NCBI GenBank assembly: GCA_041654095.1
Contig: JBAZED010000001.1
Span: 1 to 64,000, forward strand
Length of the DNA stretch: 64,000 nt
Direction of reading: 5' to 3'
From: UBA1424 sp041654095
Lineage (GTDB): Bacteria; Bacillota_I; Bacilli_A; RFN20; CAG-826
Part shown: positions 7,190 to 15,177 of the stretch, piece by piece
Position numbering within the stretch: the first letter of the stretch is position 1
Layout of the letters: each line of letters starts with the position of its first letter
The notes under the pieces: generated by a model
Database searches by the model: none
What the model was told of the DNA's origin: nothing
What the model saw: the letters and a program-made list of their open reading frames with translations, nothing else
Translations under genes and position numbers: made by a program

Positions 7190-9109
7190 ATGAAAATGTT
7201 GCATAAGTTCTTCAGCTGGGCCTTATTAACCTTCGCGCCAATCGCATTAATAAGTGGGTGCGACGGCTCTTCTTTTGAGGGCTTGATTAAAGAGACGAGC
7301 GTTCACAGCGTCGGCACAAAGACGAAAATGAGCAATTTGCTGAAAGACGCGCACGATTCGCTCAACCGCACAACTTATAGTTATGATGTCAATTTAGGCG
7401 GCGAGACCGGGTTGGTTGAAGATGCTGGGTCAGGTGGCGCCCGCGATTATGTCGATACAAATGAACAGGTGGAAGGCGTTAAAGAAGGCGATATTGTCAA
7501 GACTGACGGTTACGAAATATTCTATGCCGCTCGCTATCGCAACGCGATTCGTGTCGTTGCTGTCGAAGATAATTACGATGTAACCTTGGCAAAGACGATT
7601 GATTTAGGAAATACTTATGTCGATTCTCTGTATCTACTAGACGATTACATCGTCGTAATCGGCTACCAGTACGAGGAATTCGACAATGGTTACGAAGACG
7701 AAGCCGACATCTATTATCGATGGTGGTCACCGACGGGATCCGTCCAAGTGATCGATCGGATGAGTTTTGAAACCGTCTATCAGCTCGTTTTCGATAGCTT
7801 CTTCATGGACCATCGCATCATTGAAGACAGCATTTTCCTCGTCAGTAATAAATATTTGTATTACGACAATAACTTTGAATACCGTCCGACATATAGAATT
7901 ACGCAGGGCGGAGAAAGCACCGTCGAATATTTAGACTTTAGTTCGATTTATTATTTTGATGATACACCGGCCTATGGGATGAATGTTTTGACAGGGATAA
8001 AACTCGCCGATGATCCCGATGATATCGCCTACAATGCGAATGCTTATTTGGGAGCGAGTGCCGACTATAAGAAAATGTATGTCAACACGACCGACATGTA
8101 CTTGGTTGAATCGATATATCACTGGAGTGATAATTCTTCGTATACAACTTCGACAATCAGCCAATTTGCTCTCAACATCGATGAGGCTTCCACGGCTTAT
8201 GTGGCCGCGATCATCGTCGTCGGGTCGTCGTTAAATCAATTCTCGATGGATGTTTACGATGGTTATTTGCGCATCGCGACGACCGATCGCCGCTCGCGGT
8301 GGAGCGGCCTCGATTACTTTGGGTGGTGGGACTTTAGCAGCACCGTCGAAAATCACCTCTTTGTTATGCGAGTCGATTCGGCAAACGAAACCTTTGCTCT
8401 GGTCGGGCACCTCAGCGAAAATTTGGGAAAACCGGGTGAAGATATTAAATCAGTCCGATTTGAACAGAATACCGCTTATATCGTCACCTTTTTGCAAACT
8501 GATCCCCTTTATATCATCGACCTCTCAAATCCGGCGGCTCCGTCAATTGCCGGCGAAATTGAACAAGAAGGATTTGATTTATACCAACACGTGTGGGGGG
8601 AAGGAAATCTCATCGGCATCGGCTATGACGCGGACACTAACGGCATGGTCACAGGGATGAAATTGAGTGCCTACAATGTTAAGAGTGGCGAAGAAGAAAC
8701 CCTCCAAACCTATAATCTCTATACGTATGAAAACGCTAACGACTCGAGTTGGACATACGGCTTCTCGGAAGCCCTCTATAATCACAAAGCCATGCTCGTG
8801 AGCGTCGACCGCGGTTATTTAGGATTTTCCGTCCAGGCTTACGAATACGGTTCCGTCGATACTGAGTCGGGTCGCGTTTGGTACTCGATTTATCACAGTT
8901 ACTATTACTTATTTTCCATCGACTTTACCAAAGATAACCCGATTTCCGATCCCGTCATCATCGAGCACCCGACTTCAGTCGATTATTATGTCGGTGTCGA
9001 CCGGGGAGTGATGATCGACGATTATCTCTACACCATCTCTGATCAACGCATTATCACTTACTCATTGCTCGATCAGGCCATCATCGAACCGCCTCTTCTC
9101 TTCGAATGA
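7190..9109 (+). CDS. Secreted beta-propeller lipoprotein (Beta_propel, COG4880-like)
   Basis: 639 residues with lipobox ISGC. The segment NEQVEGVKEGDIVKTDGYEIFYA (residues about 88-112) is the hallmark opening of the Beta_propel family (Pfam PF09826), secreted proteins with a C-terminal propeller distantly related to WD40. The remaining sequence has repeated propeller-strand patterns such as YLLDDYIVVIGY, LFVMRVD, NTAYIVTF and LYIIDLSNPAAPSIAGE. The function of the family is not established; a binding or scaffolding role at the cell surface is usual. A perfect AAAGGAG ribosome site lies 8 nt before the ATG, and a terminator follows directly. Confidence 0.88.
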   Translation: MKMLHKFFSWALLTFAPIALISGCDGSSFEGLIKETSVHSVGTKTKMSNLLKDAHDSLNRTTYSYDVNLGGETGLVEDAGSGGARDYVDTNEQVEGVKEGDIVKTDGYEIFYAARYRNAIRVVAVEDNYDVTLAKTIDLGNTYVDSLYLLDDYIVVIGYQYEEFDNGYEDEADIYYRWWSPTGSVQVIDRMSFETVYQLVFDSFFMDHRIIEDSIFLVSNKYLYYDNNFEYRPTYRITQGGESTVEYLDFSSIYYFDDTPAYGMNVLTGIKLADDPDDIAYNANAYLGASADYKKMYVNTTDMYLVESIYHWSDNSSYTTSTISQFALNIDEASTAYVAAIIVVGSSLNQFSMDVYDGYLRIATTDRRSRWSGLDYFGWWDFSSTVENHLFVMRVDSANETFALVGHLSENLGKPGEDIKSVRFEQNTAYIVTFLQTDPLYIIDLSNPAAPSIAGEIEQEGFDLYQHVWGEGNLIGIGYDADTNGMVTGMKLSAYNVKSGEEETLQTYNLYTYENANDSSWTYGFSEALYNHKAMLVSVDRGYLGFSVQAYEYGSVDTESGRVWYSIYHSYYYLFSIDFTKDNPISDPVIIEHPTSVDYYVGVDRGVMIDDYLYTISDQRIITYSLLDQAIIEPPLLFE

Positions 9110-9114
9110 TGAAT

Positions 9115-9140
9115 AAGCGGGTAAAACCCGCTTTTACTTT
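9115..9140 (+). terminator. Rho-independent terminator
   Basis: AAGCGGGT / ACCCGCTT stem (9115-9122 with 9126-9133), 3-nt loop, followed by a T-rich run. It separates the propeller gene from the mannoside locus. Confidence 0.85.
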
Positions 9141-9167
9141 TATTTAAAAAGGCGATCGCGCTTACAG

Positions 9168-9181
9168 TGCAAGCGCTTTGT
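9168..9181 (+). promoter_or_regulatory. cre-like / LacI-family operator
   Basis: TGCAAGCGCTTTGT closely matches the CcpA catabolite element and other LacI-family operators (core AAGCGCTT with a central CG). It lies 14 bp upstream of the -35 box of the mutase gene. Either CcpA or the LacI-family regulator encoded at 12051 could bind it. Confidence 0.5.
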
Positions 9182-9194
9182 TCCCTTTCCTTTA

Positions 9195-9223
9195 TTGATG
9201 TAATCAATGTAAACATCTATACT
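9195..9223 (+). promoter_or_regulatory. Sigma-A promoter of the mutase-manA unit
   Basis: TTGATG (9195-9200), a 17-bp spacer and TATACT (9218-9223). The -35 overlaps an inverted repeat TTGAT-GTA-ATCAA (9195-9207), a possible second operator. Confidence 0.6.
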
Positions 9224-9258
9224 TAATTTGTTAGGTCACGATAGAGGAAGTGCGCGCC

Positions 9259-10956
9259 ATGATCAAAGATATCGCCCGTTGGAAAGCTTTCGCAAATCTT
9301 GAACCAAATTTGCGCGAAGAATTAGAGCACCTTGATGAAAAGGGCTTGTTCGAAGCTTTCGGCGACAACGTCTCCTTTGGAACGGGTGGCATCCGCGGAA
9401 TCATGGGCGTCGGCACGAACCGTCTCAATATCTATACGATTCGCAAGGCAACCCTCGGTTTTGCTCATTATATTAAAAAACATCTCACGAGCCGCCCCTA
9501 TAGTCTTCACAACGTCGTCATCGCCTATGACACAAGAAATAATTCGCGGCTGTTCGCCGAGGAAGCGGCGCGGGTATTGGCGAGCCAAAACATCCATGTC
9601 TGGCTCTTCGATCAATACCGCCCAACCCCCGAACTCTCGTTCGCCGTTCGCAATTTGCAGGCCGATGGCGGCATCGTCATCACCGCTAGCCACAATCCAC
9701 CGGAGTACAATGGATACAAGATCTATGACGAAAACGGCTGCCAACTAGTGCCCTTTAAAGCCGATTTGGTCGGTGATGCCATCAATAAAATCGCCGATGT
9801 TTTCAATTTGGCAGTTGAAACTGTTGACGATTATATCAACCGCGGTTCGATTACCATCTTGGAAAAATACTTCGATGATAAATATTTAAATGCTGTTCGC
9901 TTTGTGTCGTGCCGGCCCGTCAGCAAAGACGATTTTAAGGTTGTCTACACCCCGCTCCATGGGACGGGTTCCGTCTTTGGCGCGACTCTTCTCCGCGAAG
10001 CGGGCTACAACATTTATGTCGTTGCCGAGCAGATGGTTCCCGATGGCGATTTCGCGACATTGGAGCTGCCGAATCCGGAAGATCCCCACGCTTTTTCTTT
10101 AGCGCAGGAGCTCGGCCATCAAGTCGGTGCGCAATTATTGCTGGCGACGGATCCCGATGCCGATCGAGTCGGAGCCGGAATTTTGATCGGCGACGAGTAT
10201 CATTTCTTAAACGGCAACGAGATGGGAGCCATCATCTTCGACTACCTTCTTAAATATGGCGCGAAGCACGAAAAGCCAGTGTTTATATCAACGATTGTGA
10301 CGAGCGACTTGGTCTTCGAGATGGCGCGACGCAATCACGTTGAGACGATACGGACCCTGACGGGGTTCAAATTCATCGGCGAGCAAATTGAAAATCTCAA
10401 GAAAGAGCACAAAGAATTTTTATTTGGTTGCGAGGAGTCTTATGGTTATTTGCTCAACGATCTCGTGCGCGATAAAGACGCGTTTCAAGCTTGCTTGATC
10501 ATCGCCGAAATCACCGCCTTTTACCACCAGCAAGGCAAAAATCTTCGCGCTGTTTTAAAAGATATCTACGACGAATACGGATTCTATAAAGAAAAGCTTC
10601 TCAACGTTAAATCACCGGGTATTGACGGCATCAAGAACATCACGCTCTTCATGAGCGATCTGCGGCACAGCAAACTTTCCAAAATCGGCAAGGAAGAGAT
10701 CGTCGTTACCGAGGATTTTCTTCGCGGTAAAAAAGTCGATGAGAATGGTGAAGTGGATATTGGCCTTCCTTCATCGGATGTCCTTAAATATCATTTCGAT
10801 AAGGGCTGGATCGTCTTTCGCCCATCGGGAACTGAGCCAAAACTTAAAGTATATTTATGCGCTCATAGCGGAGATGAAGAAGCCGTCGACGCGATTCTCG
10901 AAAAACGCGAGACTGCCATCAACAAGCTCCTGAAAGATAAAGGCATTATCGGATGA
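9259..10956 (+). CDS. Phosphoglucomutase/phosphomannomutase (alpha-D-phosphohexomutase)
   Basis: 565 residues, the length of the long bacterial PgcA/ManB type. It interconverts hexose 1- and 6-phosphates (glucose or mannose). Motifs: FGTGGIRGIMGVG, active-site TASHNPPEYNGYKIY (phosphoserine about 144), metal loop TDPDADRVG (about 297), GCEESYGYL sugar-specificity loop and RPSGTEPKLKVY phosphate-binding loop. The ATG at 9259 has GAGGAAG upstream at proper distance; an in-frame GTG at 9250 overlaps that site and is less likely. The stop overlaps the start of manA by 4 bp, so the two are translationally coupled. Given the neighbours, mannose-1-P to mannose-6-P is the likely physiological reaction. 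Confidence 0.95.
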   Translation: MIKDIARWKAFANLEPNLREELEHLDEKGLFEAFGDNVSFGTGGIRGIMGVGTNRLNIYTIRKATLGFAHYIKKHLTSRPYSLHNVVIAYDTRNNSRLFAEEAARVLASQNIHVWLFDQYRPTPELSFAVRNLQADGGIVITASHNPPEYNGYKIYDENGCQLVPFKADLVGDAINKIADVFNLAVETVDDYINRGSITILEKYFDDKYLNAVRFVSCRPVSKDDFKVVYTPLHGTGSVFGATLLREAGYNIYVVAEQMVPDGDFATLELPNPEDPHAFSLAQELGHQVGAQLLLATDPDADRVGAGILIGDEYHFLNGNEMGAIIFDYLLKYGAKHEKPVFISTIVTSDLVFEMARRNHVETIRTLTGFKFIGEQIENLKKEHKEFLFGCEESYGYLLNDLVRDKDAFQACLIIAEITAFYHQQGKNLRAVLKDIYDEYGFYKEKLLNVKSPGIDGIKNITLFMSDLRHSKLSKIGKEEIVVTEDFLRGKKVDENGEVDIGLPSSDVLKYHFDKGWIVFRPSGTEPKLKVYLCAHSGDEEAVDAILEKRETAINKLLKDKGIIG

Positions 10957-11906
10957 AGAAGACCAAACCCTTTATTCCCGTTTTAAAACTTCAGCCGGTT
11001 TTTGTCGAACGAATTTGGGGCGGGTCGTGGCTCAAGGAAGAATTCTCCTATCCGATCACGAGCGACAAGATTGGCGAATGCTGGGTAATTTCCGCGCATC
11101 CGAGTGCAAACTGCATAGTTTTAAACAGCCCATATAAAGGTAGCAAATTATCGGATGTCTATTATGATAGACGCGATTTATTCGCCTTTGATCGAAGGGA
11201 TAAGTTTCCTCTGCTCGTCAAATTCATCGACGCGAAAGAAGACTTGAGCGTCCAAGTCCACCCCGATGATGAATATGCCCTCAAGCACGAAGGGCAGAGC
11301 GGAAAATCCGAGGCGTGGATTATTTTAAATGCTAAACCCGATACGAGAATTCTCGTCGGCCATAAAGCCAAGTCCCATCAAGAGTTAAAAGATATGGTCT
11401 ATTCGGGGCGATGGGGCGACTTGTTGAAATATCGGCCGTTAGCAAGCGGCGAAATAATCAATATACCGAGCGGCACGGTTCACGCCTTGTGCGCCGGTAC
11501 GGCGCTCATCGAGATTCAGCAATCCTCGGATGTCACATATCGCCTCTACGATTATAATCGCATCGATAAGAATGGTTCAAAGCGCGAATTGCACCTCCAA
11601 AAATCAATCGATGTTATTCAGGTGCCATCTGAAGATTCTCCTGTGCGCACGATGCCCAAAAAGCATGGGCATAATCGCTTAGTTCGAATTCTTGAGACAC
11701 CGCATTTCGAAGTTCAATCGCTCATCGTTGATCATAACTATAAATTTGTTAACCATGATCATAAATACTATCTTGTCGCCATCATAAAAGGGCGAGGAAA
11801 AATTGGGTCTTTGAAAGCGAAGAAAGGTGATAGTTTCATTTTGACTTCACCAGCGTCGAATCTCACTTTTCAAGGAAATATGCGCTTGATCGTCGTTTCG
11901 AATTAG
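10953..11906 (+). CDS. manA: Mannose-6-phosphate isomerase, class I
   Basis: 317 residues, the size of the short Firmicutes type. It converts mannose-6-phosphate to fructose-6-phosphate in the cytoplasm with a Zn2+ in a cupin fold. Motifs are PVFVERIWGGSWL at the start, GECWVISAHPSANC, LSVQVHPDDEYA (zinc-binding region), KSEAWIIL and IPSGTVHALCAGTALIEIQQSSDVTYRLYDY. The ATG overlaps the mutase stop (ATGA), giving a two-gene unit that drains mannose phosphates into glycolysis. Confidence 0.96.
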   Translation: MKKTKPFIPVLKLQPVFVERIWGGSWLKEEFSYPITSDKIGECWVISAHPSANCIVLNSPYKGSKLSDVYYDRRDLFAFDRRDKFPLLVKFIDAKEDLSVQVHPDDEYALKHEGQSGKSEAWIILNAKPDTRILVGHKAKSHQELKDMVYSGRWGDLLKYRPLASGEIINIPSGTVHALCAGTALIEIQQSSDVTYRLYDYNRIDKNGSKRELHLQKSIDVIQVPSEDSPVRTMPKKHGHNRLVRILETPHFEVQSLIVDHNYKFVNHDHKYYLVAIIKGRGKIGSLKAKKGDSFILTSPASNLTFQGNMRLIVVSN

Positions 11907-12050
11907 TAAAGATTTAGATGAATCATTATTTTTCTGCTGTCCCATTATTATTTTGATTTATTTTAATTAAAGTATTACCATAAGGTCAGTTAAAAGCTGG
12001 AATTAATCTTTTAGCAATGGCGTTAAAGATCTTTTTTGGGGGTTATTATT

Positions 12051-13046
12051 ATGGCGAAAGTAACATTAGAATCAATTGCGACAAAAATGGGCGTCAGCAC
12101 TGTGGCGGTTTTCAAGGCACTCAACAATCAAAAAGGGGTCAGCGAGAAGTTGAGAAAGAAAGTCAAAGCCTACGCCAAATCGATCGGATACATCAATAAA
12201 AGTTCGAAGATCGGCATCACCAAAAAACGGTTTTTATTCTTCATTCGCCAAGACTTTTTCTTAACGCCTTCAGAACAATTCTATTCAACGATTTTTTATT
12301 TTTTAAGCGCTGAATGCAACCTCACTAACAGCATTTTACAAGTCGCTTTTATCGAAGATGATCAAACGATTCAAAAAATTAATAATGTCATCGCCACATT
12401 TAAACCGGATGGCATCTTTTTTGCCGGTGAAGTTGGCGAGCGGATCATCAAGGAGTTTGCCGGGCATAGCGTCCCCACCGTGTTCATCGATTATTACTCG
12501 CCTATATATGCATGCAATTACATCTTTGTTGATAATTATCAAATGTCATATATGCTGACAAAGTATCTCATCCAAAAAGGGCATCGCCGCATCGGCTTCA
12601 TCGGTGATATCAGCTCGACAAACTCAATCGCTGATCGCTACTTTGGATATCTTAAAGCATTGAAGGAAGAGAAATTGCAGTATGTCGAAGCTTGGCACAT
12701 CAACGAGAACATCGAGCGGAAACAGGATTTATCTAGCCTTCCGAATACCGATGTCAAACCGACAGCCTATGTTTGCCATTGCGATTCGGCGGCCCAGCGT
12801 TTATACGCGATTATGGCGATGAACAATCTCCACATTCCGAGCGACGTATCAATCGTGAGCTTTGATAACACGAATTTATGCGATAGCCTGATGCCTAAGC
12901 TCACTTCGATTGGCTTGCACAAAGACAGCGCCGCCAAAAAAGCTTTTAACGTCATGGCCGAGGCCCTGAAGAGCAAGAAGATCAGCGTCGTTCAAGTCAA
13001 ATCGCATCTCGTCGAGAGAGAATCGGTCAAAAACATTAAAAACTGA
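12051..13046 (+). CDS. LacI-family transcriptional regulator
   Basis: 331 residues. The N-terminal helix-turn-helix reads VTLESIATKMGVSTVAVFKALNN, followed by VSEKLRKKVKAYAKSIGYI, the LacI hinge region. The recognition helix has VFKAL in place of the usual VSRAL. The periplasmic-binding-like effector domain includes HRRIGFIGDISSTNSIADRYFGYLKAL, SDVSIVSFDN and LTSIGLHKDSAAKKAFNVM. It most likely senses a mannoside and controls the mutase-manA unit and the operon starting at 13159. The ATG at 12051 follows a G-rich stretch (TGGGGGTT). The 144-nt gap upstream holds an AT-rich promoter region without a clear consensus. Confidence 0.93.
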   Translation: MAKVTLESIATKMGVSTVAVFKALNNQKGVSEKLRKKVKAYAKSIGYINKSSKIGITKKRFLFFIRQDFFLTPSEQFYSTIFYFLSAECNLTNSILQVAFIEDDQTIQKINNVIATFKPDGIFFAGEVGERIIKEFAGHSVPTVFIDYYSPIYACNYIFVDNYQMSYMLTKYLIQKGHRRIGFIGDISSTNSIADRYFGYLKALKEEKLQYVEAWHINENIERKQDLSSLPNTDVKPTAYVCHCDSAAQRLYAIMAMNNLHIPSDVSIVSFDNTNLCDSLMPKLTSIGLHKDSAAKKAFNVMAEALKSKKISVVQVKSHLVERESVKNIKN

Positions 13047-13134
13047 GAAAATTAATATTTGGCAGTTAGGTTAATAAATAAATTAAACATTGATTAAAAA
13101 ATGATTAAAAAGTAACACTCTTTTGATGCTTTTA

Positions 13135-13143
13135 TGTTATAAT
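13135..13143 (+). promoter_or_regulatory. Extended -10 promoter of the mannoside operon
   Basis: TGT-TATAAT ends 15 nt before the ATG at 13159, predicting a leader of about 8 nt that contains AAAGG. No further promoter of this strength is seen before 30727. Confidence 0.6.
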
Positions 13144-13158
13144 GGCGTAAAGGTTATT

Positions 13159-15168
13159 ATGGAGCATAGAAGAAAAAACATTCTACTGACTTTCGCGGGC
13201 GTTCTCGCTTTAATCACTAGCGGGTGCTCGTCAGTCAGATATTTTCCGAAGGACTGCGCAATTATTAAGACGATTGATAAAGTGGAATCCTTTCCGGATA
13301 TTCCGAGTTCTTATCGCTATTTTGACTACCTGCAAAAGGCTCGTGAACTAGATGATATATTGTATTCATTTGCCGCCGATGACGAGGCGAGAATACCTCT
13401 TTACATCAGCGACGATATGACGAGCTGGAATCCAATCGGCTTTTGGGTCGATCAAGCGCGTGAAACGAACAACTACAATCCGCTTGAAACCGGTTATTTG
13501 CGGCGAACTTTTGGTATGCCTACTTATGTCGGCGACAACCGCGTGGCCAGTTCGGGCGGCGAAGCCATGACGACCATTTCCTCGGTTTTAGGTTCTAGTT
13601 ATGCTGGTATCGATAAGCAAACCCAAAGAATCGGTACTCAAGCGCACGATTTTGTGGAGATGACTTTCTCTGGATATGACACCGGCAGCAAACTCGTCCA
13701 TAACTATGGTCTTCAAGGGCAGAGTTTTTGGTACGATATCTTTCCGCAGATTATGTTTGCGCGCCTTTACGATTTATACCCGCAGACACCATTTATGAAG
13801 GAAATTGTCGTAAATGGCGCGAATCAATGGCTTGAAGCGTTGCCGTATTTCGTTCTAAATGGGGAAGTATCATATGAATTTGTTGGCTTCAATGTTATTT
13901 TAGAATCGCCGACCCTCATCGGAAATCACATCGAACCGCCGAATGGCGGATTGGCTTTTCTCTTCTATTCGGCCTACCAGCTGACAAAAGACGAAAAATA
14001 CCTCGATGGCGCCAAACAAGTCCTCGATTATCTACAAGATTATCAAAAGAATCCGAATTATGAGGCTCTTACCGATTATGCGCCTTTCGTGGCCGCCGTC
14101 TTAAATCGCGATCACGGAACGAATTACGATGTCGGCAAGTTCCTCGATTATCTCTTCGACGGCGATTCAGCCTTTCGCCCCGATTGGTCGGTCTTATCCG
14201 GGAATTTCGGGAATTATGCGATTGATGGCCTCGTCGGAAAAGCTGGAGATTATGCCTTTTTGATGAATTCGCTCCATCTGGCAACCGTCCTTGCCCCGAT
14301 GGTTAAGTACGATGCTCGCTATGCCTCGATCATCGGCAAATATCTACTTAATTTAAGCAATAACGCCCGCTACTTTTTCCCGCAGTCTCTCGCGCTTAGC
14401 CATCAGTCGATGAACGATTATTTGCCGTTTGACTATCGTGGGGCATTGGCCTATGAAGGCTTTCGGAACAACTATGATTCGGTCGACGGTTATGCGATGG
14501 GTGATGCGACGGTGATGTTCAGTCAACCTTGCGACTTAAGTGTCTACAGTTCGGCCTTTATCGGCGGGATGGGAGCATTGGTTGATCAGACCGATGTCGA
14601 CGGCATTTTAAAAGTCGATCTCAATGCGACCGATAGCTTTGGCGATAATCTATACCCGACCTATCTTTTCTACAATCCGTTCGATAGCGACAAAGTCGTG
14701 ACTCTCGATGTTGGCGATCAAGCCTCTAAAGTATTCGACCTAGTCACGAATGGTCTCGTGGCCTCAAATGTGGAGAATAACATCAATCTTCTCATCCCTT
14801 CTCAATCTTCAAAAGTCGTGCGCATTCTTCCGCAGAGGAGCAATCTCGTCGCCTTAGATCAATACATCATCGCCGACGGCAACCTGCTCTCTCGCTATCA
14901 AGCCGCGGTGAATTTCGTCGGCTTATCAACGCGACAGCAATTGACCGCTTCGAGCGTCATCGTCCTCGAGACGTTTTGCCCGACGGGCGATGAAATTGCG
15001 AATATGAAAATATCGTGCGGCAATATCGTCATATACGATGGCGAGCCAATCAGCGAATTCAGCTATGACAAAAGCCTTCTTCCCGACACCGACTACACGC
15101 TGAAGGTTGAGATAACGACGCAAAAAGGTCTGAGCGATTACGTCACCAAGCGCGTTGTGTGCCGTTAA
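13159..15168 (+). CDS. Lipoprotein with probable (alpha/alpha)6-barrel glycosidase domain, family not recognised
   Basis: 669 residues starting at the ATG at 13159 (AAAGG site; an earlier in-frame ATG at 13123 lies upstream of the -10 box). Signal peptide with lipobox ITSGC. Residues about 60-480 look like a helical toroid: repeated helix pairs (GGLAFLFYSAYQLTKDEKYLDGAKQVLDYL; MNSLHLATVLAPMVKYDARYASIIGKYLL), aromatic clusters and acidic residues in loops (NHIEPPNGG). The last 150 residues are beta-rich (YPTYLFYNPFDSDKVVTLDVGDQ), like the C-terminal sandwich of many glycosidases. It heads the mannoside operon, so a surface mannoside-active hydrolase is my inference. I cannot assign a GH family or catalytic residues. 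Confidence 0.7.
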   Translation: MEHRRKNILLTFAGVLALITSGCSSVRYFPKDCAIIKTIDKVESFPDIPSSYRYFDYLQKARELDDILYSFAADDEARIPLYISDDMTSWNPIGFWVDQARETNNYNPLETGYLRRTFGMPTYVGDNRVASSGGEAMTTISSVLGSSYAGIDKQTQRIGTQAHDFVEMTFSGYDTGSKLVHNYGLQGQSFWYDIFPQIMFARLYDLYPQTPFMKEIVVNGANQWLEALPYFVLNGEVSYEFVGFNVILESPTLIGNHIEPPNGGLAFLFYSAYQLTKDEKYLDGAKQVLDYLQDYQKNPNYEALTDYAPFVAAVLNRDHGTNYDVGKFLDYLFDGDSAFRPDWSVLSGNFGNYAIDGLVGKAGDYAFLMNSLHLATVLAPMVKYDARYASIIGKYLLNLSNNARYFFPQSLALSHQSMNDYLPFDYRGALAYEGFRNNYDSVDGYAMGDATVMFSQPCDLSVYSSAFIGGMGALVDQTDVDGILKVDLNATDSFGDNLYPTYLFYNPFDSDKVVTLDVGDQASKVFDLVTNGLVASNVENNINLLIPSQSSKVVRILPQRSNLVALDQYIIADGNLLSRYQAAVNFVGLSTRQQLTASSVIVLETFCPTGDEIANMKISCGNIVIYDGEPISEFSYDKSLLPDTDYTLKVEITTQKGLSDYVTKRVVCR

Positions 15169-15177
15169 GGAATAAAT

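Noticed and set aside
9322..9744. 140-codon ORF antisense to the mutase
   Set aside because: Lies wholly opposite a fully motif-bearing gene; shadow frame.
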